From Microbacterium yannicii PS01 (GTDB taxonomy: Bacteria; Actinomycetota; Actinomycetes; Actinomycetales; Microbacteriaceae), in NCBI RefSeq assembly GCF_000304335.1, contig NZ_CAJF01000017.1, positions 17,971-81,970 of the forward strand: 64,000 nucleotides of DNA, given 5' to 3'. Below the pieces are notes generated by a model. The model had not been told where the DNA came from and searched no databases. It saw nothing but the letters and a program-made list of their open reading frames with translations. Both the position numbers and the translations under genes were made by a program. Below are positions 1 through 8,391 of this stretch, one piece after another; within the stretch, counting starts at the first letter, position 1, and each line of letters begins with the position of its first letter.

Positions 1-226
1 CTCCGGGCGGACTGCACAGTGCCACGACGTCGACATCCGGGTCGTCGAGGATCCCCTCCGGCCCGGAGGACCAGCTGGCACCCGTCCGCTCCGCGAGCTG
101 ACGAGCACGCCCGCTGCCGGCGTCGGCGATGTGCACGACCTCGAAACGGTCGCGGAGGCCGGCGAGCGTCGGCAGATGGAGCGCCGACACTCCCGGCCCT
201 GCCCCCACCACGCCCACGCGGTACAT
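1..226 (-). CDS. Gfo/Idh/MocA-type oxidoreductase, N-terminal fragment (runs off the left edge)
   Basis: The minus strand reads an open frame that begins with an N-terminal Rossmann nucleotide-binding motif, MYRVGVVGAGPGVSALHL, and continues to VDVVALCSPPG, the usual end of the second beta-alpha unit in the Gfo/Idh/MocA family. Only 75 codons are inside the window. An SD-like AAGAGGTGG lies about 6 nt before the ATG. The gene is divergent from the ROK regulator at 344, so ROK control is plausible. Many family members oxidise or reduce sugars with NAD(P). The substrate cannot be told from this fragment. Confidence 0.75.
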   Translation of the reverse strand, partial: MYRVGVVGAGPGVSALHLPTLAGLRDRFEVVHIADAGSGRARQLAERTGASWSSGPEGILDDPDVDVVALCSPPG

Positions 227-343
227 CCGTGCCCACCTCTTCCTCGAGGGACTTAGGGCGAAACTATACCAAAGTTGGCGCAGTCGACGGTTTGTTCTGT
301 GCAGGATCGGTTATTCCTGTCGACCCTTGTGTCACAATCGAGC

Positions 344-1606
344 ATGGCAACCGGATCCGTTCTGCGCTTCGGCGCCCAGACCGACGAGGTCACGAGCCTC
401 CTGCGCATCGTCAACATGGTGCGGGCAGGTGAGGCGGCGACACGCCCTGAGATCGGCCGGCTCACCGGCCTCGGCCGCGGCGTCGTGGCACAGCGTGTCG
501 ATCAGGCGATCGAGATGGGCTACCTCGAGGACGCCGCTTTCGGCCCTTCGTCCGGCGGGCGAGCGCCGCGCACACTCCGGTTCCGCAGCGAGCGCGGTCG
601 CATCGTGATCTGCGCGCTCGGGGCGCTGCATATCCACGTGGGCGTCTCGGACCTCGACGGAGAGATCCTGGCGCAGTCGCACCGTGACTGGTCGATCGCC
701 CGCGGCCCCGCCGACACCCTCACCACCGCGCTGGAGATGGTGGACGAGCTCCTGTCCGAAGACGACACACCCGTATGGGCCGTCGCGGTCGGACTCCCCG
801 GGCCGGTCGACTTCACGACCGGGCGGCCCGTGGCGCCGCCGATCATGCCCGGCTGGAACGGCTTCGACGTGCGTCGTCGCTTCGAGCAGCGATTCGATGC
901 GCCCGTCTGGGTCGACAACGACGTCAACATCCTCGCGCTCGGCGAACGCGCCCGCCGCCGCAGCGCGGCGCCCGACCTCATCTACTGCAAGATCGGCACC
1001 GGGATCGGCGCCGGCCTGCTTTCTCACGGCCGGATCCACCGCGGAGCGAATGGTGCGGCCGGCGACATCGGCCACGTCCGGGTCGCGGACTCGGAGCACC
1101 TCTGCCGCTGCGGCAAGGTCGGGTGCCTCGAAGCCGTCGCCGGCGGTTGGGCCCTCGTGCGCGATGCCGAGGCGGCGATCGCCGGCGGCGCGACCGGGCC
1201 TCTCGCCGCGCAGGCCGGGCGTGGACAGGCCATCGACCCCGAGGCGATCTCGGTCGCAGCCGCGGACGGCGATGCGCTCTCGATCTCGCTGATCCAGGGC
1301 TCAGCCCGCGTCGTGGGCGAATCGATCGCCGCTCTCGTCAACATGTTCAACCCGAGCGTCATCGTCATCGGCGGTGCCGTCGCCTCGGCCGGCGAGGTGT
1401 TCCTCGCCGAGGTGCGCCAGCGCGTCTATGAGCTCTCGTTGCCGCTCGCGACGCGAGACCTGAGCATCGTGAACTCCGTCAACGATCCATCCGCGCCGCT
1501 CCACGGCGGCGTGGAGCTCGTGCAGGAGCAGCTGTTCGAGGCCACCTTCCCTCGCTGGTTCGCGGACGGACGGCCCACCCTCGCGCAGCTCACCGCCGTC
1601 GGCTGA
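344..1606 (+). CDS. ROK-family transcriptional regulator
   Basis: A 420-residue protein with an N-terminal winged helix-turn-helix (about residues 10-75) followed by a ROK sugar-kinase-like domain. The ROK zinc motif is visible as CRCGKVGCLE, with Cys254, Cys256 and Cys261. GxGIGAGL and ANGAAGDIGH are typical ROK phosphate and active-site loops. The ATG at 344 was chosen because upstream codons lack family similarity. The gene is divergent from a Gfo/Idh gene and sits 84 bp before the first deglycosidase-like pair, so it probably senses a sugar or glycoside derived from C-glycoside breakdown. The effector is unknown. Confidence 0.9.
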   Translation: MATGSVLRFGAQTDEVTSLLRIVNMVRAGEAATRPEIGRLTGLGRGVVAQRVDQAIEMGYLEDAAFGPSSGGRAPRTLRFRSERGRIVICALGALHIHVGVSDLDGEILAQSHRDWSIARGPADTLTTALEMVDELLSEDDTPVWAVAVGLPGPVDFTTGRPVAPPIMPGWNGFDVRRRFEQRFDAPVWVDNDVNILALGERARRRSAAPDLIYCKIGTGIGAGLLSHGRIHRGANGAAGDIGHVRVADSEHLCRCGKVGCLEAVAGGWALVRDAEAAIAGGATGPLAAQAGRGQAIDPEAISVAAADGDALSISLIQGSARVVGESIAALVNMFNPSVIVIGGAVASAGEVFLAEVRQRVYELSLPLATRDLSIVNSVNDPSAPLHGGVELVQEQLFEATFPRWFADGRPTLAQLTAVG

Positions 1607-1632
1607 GGCGGCGGACGGTCCGCGGAGACTTC

Positions 1633-1661
1633 TTACGAATTCAGACTTATCCGTGTATCTT
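1633..1661 (+). promoter_or_regulatory. Putative promoter of the first CGD pair
   Basis: TTACGA (1633-1638) and TATCTT (1656-1661) are spaced by 17 nt and lie just upstream of the SD-like GCGGAGG at 1675-1681. The spacer contains ACTTATCC, related to an RCTTATGY motif seen in other promoters of this locus. No transcript data support it. Confidence 0.4.
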
Positions 1662-1690
1662 TTGTGTAGAAGACGCGGAGGTCTGAATGG

Positions 1691-2158
1691 GTGCGACGAC
1701 GGACGACACGACCGACAGCTCCACGCGCCTTGCGCGGAGCCGTTGACGTGCTCGAGATTCTCCGCGATGACGCGCTCCGCACCAGCGATGACGGGTTCAC
1801 CCTGCGCATCTGCCTCCCGTGGATCCGCTCCCTCCCGCTTGCCAGCGTCGCCGGCCTGGCGATCGATGTCGACGGCGAGCCCGTCGAAGAGCCGGACGTC
1901 GTCCTCGGTCCGCGTGCGATCCCTGCCGGCAGGCTCTCGCTGGAGCCCGGCTGGTGGTTCGTTCAGGACCGGCTGGTCGTTGCTGGTCGGCGGCGCCTAA
2001 GTCCCGGCGCCCACGGCGTCCGCGTCTCGTTCGACCTGATCGTGCCCTACCTCGCCGCCGGTCCCGACGGACCCCTTCGGCTTCCGTTCCGGAGCGAACG
2101 GACCCTCGAGCTCGACGCGGTCGGTCCTGTCCCGAGCGTCGCGCTCGACGTCGCCTGA
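1691..2158 (+). CDS. C-glycoside deglycosidase beta-subunit-like protein (pair 1)
   Basis: A small protein of the DUF6379 / C-glycoside deglycosidase beta family. It shares the order of landmarks with the other copies in this window: an N-terminal DGFTLRICLPWIRSLPL strand matching the LPWYRSLWL strand of pair 2, a middle WWFVQDRL strand and a C-terminal YLAAGPDGPLRLPFRS segment. In DgpBC/CarBC-type enzymes the small subunit packs on the TIM-barrel subunit and is needed for activity. The start is uncertain. GTG 1691 lies 9 nt after GCGGAGG, whereas GTG 1748 would give a length closer to other copies. It is the most divergent beta copy here, and its partner gene follows 14 nt downstream. Confidence 0.72.
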   Translation: MRRRTTRPTAPRALRGAVDVLEILRDDALRTSDDGFTLRICLPWIRSLPLASVAGLAIDVDGEPVEEPDVVLGPRAIPAGRLSLEPGWWFVQDRLVVAGRRRLSPGAHGVRVSFDLIVPYLAAGPDGPLRLPFRSERTLELDAVGPVPSVALDVA

Positions 2159-2172
2159 TCCCGGAGTCCCCC

Positions 2173-3184
2173 GTGACACACGCACTCCCGCCCGGCTGGA
2201 CCCTCTCGGCCAGCGCGTTCAACTGGACCCCCGAGGTCATCCGAGCCGAACGCACCGCCACCGACATCGCGGTCGGCATCGTCGCCGACGGCATCGCGCC
2301 CGTCATCGAAGTCGAACTCGGCCAGCTCTGGCGGTCCTTCCCCGTCCCGGCGGATGCCGAGGCCGAGGCTCTCCGTGACGCTCTTGCGGCGTGCGGCGGC
2401 CAGGTCGGCACCGTCGGAGCCAGCATCGACGACTGGGCGCCCGGGGCCCGGCGGCGCACCGACGACGAGCGCCTCGCCTTCCTCCTTCCCCAGCTGCGCG
2501 CTGCCCAGCGCCTGGGGGCCGGCGGCCTCCGGCTGCCGATCGGGCAAGCGGGCCCGGAGCTTCTGCAGCGCCTTCTTCCGCACCTGCACGACCTCGATCT
2601 CGTGCTGTTCGAAGAGGCACAGGGCCCGCAATCCCCGGCGGAGCCCGCACACGCCGCCGCGTACGACGTGCTCGCCGCCGTGGACGACCCCCGCCTCCGC
2701 CTCCTCATCGACATCAGCATGCTGATGCCCGACCCCCCCGGTGTCGTATCTGGAGCGACTGGCGGAAAGCGGCGTGCCCGATGGGCTCGTCGCGCAGCTG
2801 ACCGAGTCGTGGCGCGATCCGCACACGCGAGACGCCGTCGTCACGCTGCTGCGATCGGGGGCGGTGCCCCCTCAGGTTCAGACGCTGTACATGAACCTGC
2901 TCGTCCGGTTCGGGCACTCGAACGCCGCGGATCTGCGCGACGTCCTGCCGCTGGTCGGCGCGTTCCACCTGAAGTTCTGGGATCTCGACGACAGCGCGGC
3001 CCGGGTCTCGCAGCCGATCCGCGAACTCGGCGCCGAACTCGCGCTCCAGGGCTTCACCGGAACGTTCACGAGCGAGTGGGGCGGCCACGAGTGGCTCGAC
3101 GATGACCCGACGACGATGACCCGGGCGCATCTCGAACTGGCACGCACGGCGCTCGCCGAGGGCGCGGCATCCGCTTCCGCCTGA
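2173..3184 (+). pseudogene. C-glycoside deglycosidase alpha-like TIM barrel (pair 1), frameshifted in a C7 run
   Basis: GTG 2173 opens a frame homologous to the alpha subunits below. It contains LVLFEEAQGP and LLIDISMLMPDPP, where E147/E148 and D180 would be metal ligands. At the seven-C run 2733-2739 the frame is lost. The C-terminal half (VSYLERL onward, including GAFHLKFWDLD and FTSEWGGHEW) continues in the next frame to 3184. Removing one C restores a protein of about 337 residues, the family's normal size. This is either a homopolymer sequencing error, a recent null mutation or a phase-variable tract. All four presumed metal ligands survive across the two frames. I infer an intact ancestral gene. 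Confidence 0.7.
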
Positions 3185-3199
3185 CGACACCCGCCCAGC

Positions 3200-3236
3200 G
3201 CGGTCCCGGTGCACCGCCCGGGTGCATCGGGACCGC
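3200..3236. terminator. Bidirectional hairpin terminator between convergent operons
   Basis: A 16-bp stem (arms 3200-3215 and 3221-3236, one G-T-type mismatch) with a 5-nt loop separates the ends of the pair-1 alpha gene and the ThuA-like gene. There is no strong U tract, which is common in high-GC actinobacteria. Confidence 0.7.
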
Positions 3237-3246
3237 GTACGCCGCG

Positions 3247-4116
3247 TCAGCCCTCGTGGTTGTAGTACGGCCAGGGGAGGAAGCGTCGTTCGCCCCGGCG
3301 ATCAGGACCGTTCAGGGTGATCTCGCCCGTCGCCGCCCACTCGACGCCGCGGGGGAACATCCGGATGAACTCGATGCGCCGGAAGGTGTCGATGTCGTGG
3401 CCGATGGTGATCGTGAACGACCGGCCTTCGCCGTACTCGTTGATCCACGCGATGGGCTGGTCGGTGTTCATGCCGGGCAGCGCCGCGATACCGTCCTCCG
3501 GGATCGTGACCGGATAGTGCGACATCGGCCACATCGGCGCCTTCTCATACGACTCGAGGTCGTCGAAGGTCGTCAGCAGCACCTGGGCATCGGGGTACAG
3601 CTCCACGCCCGTGAGGATGTCATCGCCGGTCACGGTCCAGGTGGGGCTGATCCCCTCGGTGATCTCGTGCCGCGGCTCGGCGGTGCGCAGCACCGCCTCT
3701 CCCCAGGGGCGCGGACGCAGGCCCGTCGCCACGCTGAGCTTGGCGCCGCGCATGACGTTGTACTCCTCGGGGTAGCCCCAGTCGTCCTCCTGGGCGGCCG
3801 AGCCGTGGAACCACACGATCCCCTTGCCGTCGTCGTGGACGAACCGCAGCAGCGCGGCATCGGTCTGCGCGCCGAACCCGACGGCCTTCTCGTGATAGCC
3901 GTCCCGGCCTTCGAACACGACGATGACGACGTCGTACTTGTCGATGACCTCGGCGCCGAGTCCGCGCGGGTCTTCGACGACGCGGACGCGGAACCGCCCG
4001 GTGTCTTCGAGCAGCGTCGTGAGCCACTGATTGTGCTGCCGGAAACTGCGGTACTCGTTGTCGTGCTCACGGGTCATGTGACCGGAGAGGATGAGGACGT
4101 TCAGCACCTCGGTCAT
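3247..4116 (-). CDS. ThuA-like protein (glutamine-amidotransferase-like fold)
   Basis: A 289-residue ThuA-domain protein. VLILSGHMTREHDNEYRSF and IVVFEGRDGYHEKAVG, followed by GIVWFHGSAAQEDD, fit the class I glutamine-amidotransferase-like fold of the trehalose-utilisation protein ThuA. Family members occur with sugar 3-dehydrogenases and ABC importers and are thought to act on keto-sugars or related intermediates; the exact reaction is not settled. It is the last gene of the minus-strand CGD operon and overlaps the preceding dehydrogenase by 4 bp (ATGA), so translation is probably coupled. An SD-like GAGGAGC precedes the ATG. Confidence 0.88.
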   Translation of the reverse strand: MTEVLNVLILSGHMTREHDNEYRSFRQHNQWLTTLLEDTGRFRVRVVEDPRGLGAEVIDKYDVVIVVFEGRDGYHEKAVGFGAQTDAALLRFVHDDGKGIVWFHGSAAQEDDWGYPEEYNVMRGAKLSVATGLRPRPWGEAVLRTAEPRHEITEGISPTWTVTGDDILTGVELYPDAQVLLTTFDDLESYEKAPMWPMSHYPVTIPEDGIAALPGMNTDQPIAWINEYGEGRSFTITIGHDIDTFRRIEFIRMFPRGVEWAATGEITLNGPDRRGERRFLPWPYYNHEG

Positions 4117-5321
4117 CGTCGAGCTCCTCCGACCGCGACGGCCGCACCGACGCGGGTCCAGGTCGACCCGTTCCGGCTGCTCCCCTCGACCGCGTCGAGC
4201 ACCTGCTGCACCGACAGGCCCTCGTCGAAGCTGGGGTGCGGGTCGGTCCCGTCGGCGATCGCCGTGACCAGGTCGACGACCTGGTGCGAGAAGCCGTGCT
4301 CGTACCCGAGCATGTGACCGGCCGGCCACCAGGCAGCCACATAGGGGTGGGATGCCTCGGTCACGAGGATCTTCGTGAACCCCTGGCGGATGTCGGGGGC
4401 CGTGCGATCGTAGAAGCCCAGCGAGTTGAGGTCCTCGAGATCGAACACCAGCGATCCGCGGTCTCCCGACACCTCGATCGAGAGGGCGTTCTTCCGCCCC
4501 GTCGCGAAGCGCGTCGCCTCGAACGACGCCAGCGCGCCATTGGCGAGCCGCCCCGAGAAGAGCGCGACGTCGTCGACGGTGACCTCTCCCATGGCCGCCC
4601 CGACCGCCCCCTCCCGCTTCGACAGGCTCGGGGAACGCGTCCCCTCCGGCAGCGGTCGCTGCTTCACGATCGTGTCGAGCGTCCCGGTGACCTCGTCGAT
4701 GCCGAGCCCGGTGACGAACTGCGTCATGTCGATGATGTGCGCCCCGATGTCGCCGAGCGCGCCCGACCCGGCGTGCTCCTTCTGCAGTCGCCAGGCGAGC
4801 GGCATCTCGGGGTCCACGAGCCAGTCCTGCCGGTACGCCGCCCGCACCTGCTGCACCCGGCCGACCGCGCCCTCCGCGACGAGGTCTCGCATGAGGGTCA
4901 CGGCGGGAACCCGCCGATAGGTGAACCCCACCATCGATCGCACGCCGCCCTCCGCCGCGCGGCGAGCGGCCTGTGCCATCGCCTCGGCCTCCGCGACGGA
5001 GTTGGCGAGCGGCTTCTCGCACAGCACGTGCTTCCCCGCTTCGAGCGCGGCGATGGCGATCTCGGCGTGCGAGTCCCCCGGCGTGACGATGTCGACGATG
5101 TCGATGTCGTCCCGCGCGATGACCTGGCGCCAGTCCGTCGCCGCCTCGACCCAGCCCCACCGGGCTGCGGCATCCGCCACCGTCTCGGCGTTGCGGCCGA
5201 CGACGACCGTCATCTCGACGTCGCGCGGCAGTTCGAACATGCGCGGAGCCTGCCGCCACCCGACCGAGTGGGCGGCGCCCATGAAGCCGTGGCCGATCAT
5301 CGCCACGCGCAGCGGGGTCAT
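4113..5321 (-). CDS. Gfo/Idh/MocA-family NAD(P)-dependent sugar oxidoreductase
   Basis: A 402-residue protein with an N-terminal Rossmann motif (VAMIGHGFMGAAHS) and the family's catalytic-lysine motif in HVLCEKPLANS. The C-terminal half is the substrate-binding beta-sheet domain. In this operon it is a good candidate for reducing or oxidising the 3-keto sugar left after C-glycoside cleavage. It overlaps the beta-subunit gene upstream by 4 bp and ThuA downstream by 4 bp. An in-frame piece encoding RSPSLSKRE corresponds to the dispersed CTTCGACAGGCTC repeat at 4617-4636, an apparent insertion in the coding sequence. The substrate is inferred only from context. Confidence 0.9.
   Translation of the reverse strand: MTPLRVAMIGHGFMGAAHSVGWRQAPRMFELPRDVEMTVVVGRNAETVADAAARWGWVEAATDWRQVIARDDIDIVDIVTPGDSHAEIAIAALEAGKHVLCEKPLANSVAEAEAMAQAARRAAEGGVRSMVGFTYRRVPAVTLMRDLVAEGAVGRVQQVRAAYRQDWLVDPEMPLAWRLQKEHAGSGALGDIGAHIIDMTQFVTGLGIDEVTGTLDTIVKQRPLPEGTRSPSLSKREGAVGAAMGEVTVDDVALFSGRLANGALASFEATRFATGRKNALSIEVSGDRGSLVFDLEDLNSLGFYDRTAPDIRQGFTKILVTEASHPYVAAWWPAGHMLGYEHGFSHQVVDLVTAIADGTDPHPSFDEGLSVQQVLDAVEGSSRNGSTWTRVGAAVAVGGARR
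4617..4636. repeat. Copy of a dispersed CTTCGACAGGCTC repeat inside a CDS
   Basis: One of at least five copies of the same ~20-nt sequence in this window (others near 29613-29652, 44362, 45212). Here it sits in frame in the Gfo/Idh gene and codes for a short Ser-rich loop. Confidence 0.7.
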
Positions 5322-5734
5322 GCGAGAACGACCTCGCGCTGCACCGGAACCCGGTTGGTCACGTACCGGCCGGGCCCGCCGTCGACGCCCGGCATGATCT
5401 GCATGTACAGCAGCCGCATGGTCAGGACGACCTCGATCGTGAGCTTCTCGCCGCCCGCGGGGCTGTGATCAAGAGGGATGACGACCTCCGGCTTGTCGGC
5501 GACGAACCAGAGGGTGTCCCACTGCTCGGGCAGCTCCTCGATGCGGTAGCTCGTGCCGTTCAGTTCGAACCGCAGATCATCCTTGGGAACCGGAACGCCG
5601 TTGACGGATGCCGCGACGTCATCGACGGCCGACAGCCAGAGGCTCCGGTACCAGGGCAGCTGCACCGAGACGGCGATCGCGTCGTCGCGTCGGCGGACGT
5701 CCGTGTCGGAGAAGAGCGAGTTGTGCGTGGCCAT
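5318..5734 (-). CDS. C-glycoside deglycosidase beta subunit (pair 2)
   Basis: A 138-residue protein matching the beta subunit of DgpBC/CarBC-type C-glycoside deglycosidases (DUF6379 family). Landmarks are VSVQLPWYRSLWLSAVDD near residue 25, WDTLWFVADKPEVV in the middle and MRLLYMQIMPGVDGGPGRY near residue 115. The ATG at 5734 follows an SD-like AGGGAA. It starts 11 bp after the alpha gene of pair 2 and overlaps the Gfo/Idh gene by 4 bp. In the known complex this subunit contributes to the binding pocket; it should act with the alpha protein encoded at 5746-6792. Confidence 0.87.
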   Translation of the reverse strand: MATHNSLFSDTDVRRRDDAIAVSVQLPWYRSLWLSAVDDVAASVNGVPVPKDDLRFELNGTSYRIEELPEQWDTLWFVADKPEVVIPLDHSPAGGEKLTIEVVLTMRLLYMQIMPGVDGGPGRYVTNRVPVQREVVLA

Positions 5735-5745
5735 GGCGGGTTCCC

Positions 5746-6792
5746 TTACCTGACTGTTCCGGCTGCGGCGCCGGCTGCGACGGATTCTTCGATGGCGCGG
5801 CGCATCAGCGCGTGCTGCTTCTTCACGAGGTCGATCGGGTCGGACTCGCCCAGATCGGAGAAGGCGTGTCCCTCCCATTCGCTCGAGAGGTAGCCCTGGT
5901 AGCCGCCCTCGACGAACTGGCGGACGATCCGCGGGATGTCCATCGCGGGCTCTTCCCCGTCGGCACCGATGTCGTAGAACTTCGCGTGGACGTGGAAGAT
6001 CTGCGGCATGATGTCCAGCCACTCCTCGGGCGGGACCAGTCCGTGCATGTTGAACGCGAGGCGCGTGAACGGCCCGAACCGCAACGGGTCGACCCCCTCG
6101 CTCGTCAGGTAGTCCTCGAACTTCTGGTTGCGCACGTGCATCGGCGTCGGCTCGTGCCAGATCTCGTCCATCACCGGGAAGTGCTTCTCGTCCATCCCCA
6201 TCTGGCGGAGCGTGCGCAGCAGCGTCGGCGAGAGGCTGTGCATCGTCGACGAGAAGTCGGCGGTGAAGCCGAGCCGGTCGGACTGCAGCTCGTCGTACAT
6301 CTCGCGCATCTGCAGCACCTGCGGGTCGTTCGGTCCCGACGGGGCGTGGATCTCGTAGCCGAGCTTCTGGTCGTACTTCTCCGCCAGCGCAAGCAGGCTG
6401 CGCAGCAGCTCTTTTCCGTGGGAGCGGATGACGACCTTCTTGAACCCCAGCGTGTGCGCCGTCTTGAGCTGTCGCGCGAGGAAGTCGTGCTCCTCGTCGG
6501 GCGTCATGTCGCGGTCTTTCCGACGCCCCATGTCGAGGTTGGTCCCGACGGCGCTCGGCTCGAGGCCGTAGCGGTCCAGGCTGTCTCGCCACAGGCGGAC
6601 GAACTCGTCGTCCACGTCGGGGTAGGTGCGCAGCATCTGGGCGATGTTGAATTCGATCCCGGGTCCGAGACCCTCGTCCGCCGCCGCCTTGATCAGCGTC
6701 TCGGGCGTGTACAGCCCGGCAGCGAACTCGGAGGTCAGCGAGTAGAGAGTGATGCCCAGTTTGATACCGGTTCCGGCGATGCCGTCAGTCAT
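5746..6792 (-). CDS. C-glycoside deglycosidase alpha subunit, TIM barrel (pair 2)
   Basis: A 348-residue xylose-isomerase-like TIM barrel (AP_endonuc_2 type), the fold of CGD alpha subunits (DgpC/CarBC class). Likely divalent-metal ligands are E147 in GYEIHAP, D179 in FTADFSS, H267/H269 in FHVHAKFYD and E305 in SSEWEGH. The family cleaves the C-C bond of 3''-oxo-C-glycosides by a metal-assisted elimination, releasing aglycone. It lies between the pair-3 alpha gene (25-bp gap) and its own beta gene. LDMGRRKDRDMTPDEE near residue 86 is shared with the fused protein at 14194, so these two copies are the closest relatives in the locus. Confidence 0.87.
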   Translation of the reverse strand: MTDGIAGTGIKLGITLYSLTSEFAAGLYTPETLIKAAADEGLGPGIEFNIAQMLRTYPDVDDEFVRLWRDSLDRYGLEPSAVGTNLDMGRRKDRDMTPDEEHDFLARQLKTAHTLGFKKVVIRSHGKELLRSLLALAEKYDQKLGYEIHAPSGPNDPQVLQMREMYDELQSDRLGFTADFSSTMHSLSPTLLRTLRQMGMDEKHFPVMDEIWHEPTPMHVRNQKFEDYLTSEGVDPLRFGPFTRLAFNMHGLVPPEEWLDIMPQIFHVHAKFYDIGADGEEPAMDIPRIVRQFVEGGYQGYLSSEWEGHAFSDLGESDPIDLVKKQHALMRRAIEESVAAGAAAGTVR

Positions 6793-6817
6793 GTTCCTGG
6801 TCCTTGAGGTTCGAGGA

Positions 6818-7936
6818 TCAGCCGCGGACGGGCTGAGCGAGATGGGTGGAGAGGAGGTCCCGAGCCTCGGCGGCGTCGGTGACCATGCGGCTTCCGGCAT
6901 CCGCCGCCGCCGACCGCTGCACGGCCTGCTCGCCGGCGATGATCTCGAAGGGGCTCTGCCAGTGGTTCCAGTGCCAGCCTTCGTACTCGCTCGAGATCGC
7001 ACCCGAGTAGCCGTTCTCGACGAGCAGGCGGACGAGGTCGCGAACCGGGACCGAGGGCTCCTCGCCGTTCTCGTCGATGCCGAAGAACTTTCCGTGAACG
7101 TGGCGGATCCACGGCATGATCTCGAGCCAGTCGTCGACCCGGGCGGGGCCGAAGAGCCCCGTGCCGTTGATGCCGAAGTCGATGCCGAGATCGGGACGCC
7201 CGTTCTGCGCCGCAAGGCCGATGAATCGTCCGAACCGCTGTCCGTGCTCGGCCTGGTCGGCCGGCGGGCCCTGCTCGTAGAACTCGTCCCACAGGCCGGT
7301 GACCTGTGCGAGCAGCTCTTCGGACGCGCCGCGTCGCCGGTACGCCTCGATGAGCGAGGGGGCGAAGCCCGAGACAGTCGCGCCCCAGTCCATCGTGAAG
7401 CCCAGGTAGGGCGAGGCGACCTTCTCGTAGCGGTCGCGGAGCGCGAGGATGCGCGGGTGGGAGGCGTACTGATCGGCGTGCACCTCGAGGGCGAGCGTGA
7501 CGCCGTGCTCCTCGGCGATGGGAGCGAGCTGCTCCATCGAGTCGGGGGTGAGCGAGATCTGAACGCGAGCGATCGGGAAGCCGAGCGTCGCCGCGGCGAC
7601 GATCTGCCGTCGCATGTACTCGATGAGCTCGTCCTGGTTCAGCAGACGGTCCCGATGGATGCCGATGTCGGCGTTCACGGCGAGCGACGTCGTGACGAGC
7701 CCGACCTCGTCCACGAGGTCGCGGAACCAGCCGGCGAACGTGTCGTCGATGTCGGGGAACCCGCGGAAGCTCGAGAATCCGATGATCTCGAGGCCCGGAC
7801 CGTACCCGTCGGCGGCCACCTTGCGGATGAGGCCTTCGAGGTCGTACTCGCGGCCGTGGAAAGCACGCGTGAAGCTGTACAGGGTCACGCCCTGGATGGG
7901 CGTTCCCGGCCCCTCCGCCTGTCCAAGCGCGCTCAT
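6818..7936 (-). CDS. C-glycoside deglycosidase alpha subunit, TIM barrel (pair 3)
   Basis: A 372-residue TIM-barrel paralogue of the pair-2 alpha subunit. Predicted metal ligands are E151 in LALEVHAD, D183 in FTMDWGA, H279/H281 in RHVHGKFFG and E317 in SSEYEGW. Its specificity loops (GIDFGINGTGLFGPA, WHWNHWQSPF) differ completely from pair 2, pointing to a different aglycone or attachment position. Pair 3 reads beta then alpha, while pair 2 reads alpha then beta, so the pairs are arranged back to back (beta3-alpha3-alpha2-beta2) in one transcript. It overlaps its beta gene by 4 bp. Confidence 0.85.
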   Translation of the reverse strand: MSALGQAEGPGTPIQGVTLYSFTRAFHGREYDLEGLIRKVAADGYGPGLEIIGFSSFRGFPDIDDTFAGWFRDLVDEVGLVTTSLAVNADIGIHRDRLLNQDELIEYMRRQIVAAATLGFPIARVQISLTPDSMEQLAPIAEEHGVTLALEVHADQYASHPRILALRDRYEKVASPYLGFTMDWGATVSGFAPSLIEAYRRRGASEELLAQVTGLWDEFYEQGPPADQAEHGQRFGRFIGLAAQNGRPDLGIDFGINGTGLFGPARVDDWLEIMPWIRHVHGKFFGIDENGEEPSVPVRDLVRLLVENGYSGAISSEYEGWHWNHWQSPFEIIAGEQAVQRSAAADAGSRMVTDAAEARDLLSTHLAQPVRG

Positions 7937-8328
7937 GCCGCCACCGCCTTCATGGTCTTCTTGTCGTGCTCCTCGATATGGAGCACCTCCGAGTCGGAGA
8001 TGACGATGTACGGGATGAAGAGCGTCAGATCGACCTCGACCTCATGCTCGGCATCCGGAGCCGCCGCCACATCTCCCGACAGAACGGCCGAGTCGAGCGG
8101 GAACCACCACTCGTCGGTGTTCGTCGCCAGCTCGGCGAAGGTGAACTCACGGCCGTTCATGGTCCACCGGAGCGAGTCCGGGTCGGCTGGAATCCCGTCG
8201 ATGGTGAGGCCGGCGCCCGCGATGCAGGATCCGGGCAGCGCGCGGTACCAGGGGATGCGAACTTCGACCGCGGCACGTGCGCCGTCGCTCGTGAGCGTGC
8301 CCTGCTCGATGATGCGGTCCGGAATCAC
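7933..8328 (-). CDS. C-glycoside deglycosidase beta subunit (pair 3)
   Basis: A 131-residue DUF6379-type beta subunit with ARAAVEVRIPWYRALPG near the N terminus, TDEWWFPLDSAV in the middle and LTLFIPYIVISDSE near the C terminus. GTG 8328 was chosen over an upstream in-frame GTG because GAGGAGG lies 6 nt before it and the N terminus then lines up with pair 2. Its C-terminal strand lacks the MQIMPGVDGGPG loop of pair 2, again suggesting a distinct pocket. It overlaps the alpha gene of pair 3 by 4 bp and follows the GMC oxidase by 63 bp. Confidence 0.83.
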   Translation of the reverse strand: MIPDRIIEQGTLTSDGARAAVEVRIPWYRALPGSCIAGAGLTIDGIPADPDSLRWTMNGREFTFAELATNTDEWWFPLDSAVLSGDVAAAPDAEHEVEVDLTLFIPYIVISDSEVLHIEEHDKKTMKAVAA

Positions 8329-8391
8329 CGGGACCTCCTCGTCTCTGTGGGCGGGCGATGCCGCCGACACCTTTGTCTTGATTCCTGCAGT

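Noticed and set aside
226..343. TATAGT as a promoter for the left-edge dehydrogenase
   Set aside because: A -10-like box is present on the minus strand but no -35 box fits at 16-18 nt.
1687..1746. 19-codon ATG ORF just before the pair-1 beta gene
   Set aside because: It has a ribosome site but no recognisable product and overlaps the better-supported GTG start; it could be a leader peptide but the evidence is too thin.
3247..5259. A 670-codon minus-strand frame spanning two genes
   Set aside because: Only its last 289 codons (ThuA-like) have family similarity; the upstream part is the wrong frame of the Gfo/Idh gene.
8328..8370. Upstream GTG start for the pair-3 beta gene
   Set aside because: The GTG at 8328 has a much better ribosome site (GAGGAGG) and aligns with the paralogue N termini.
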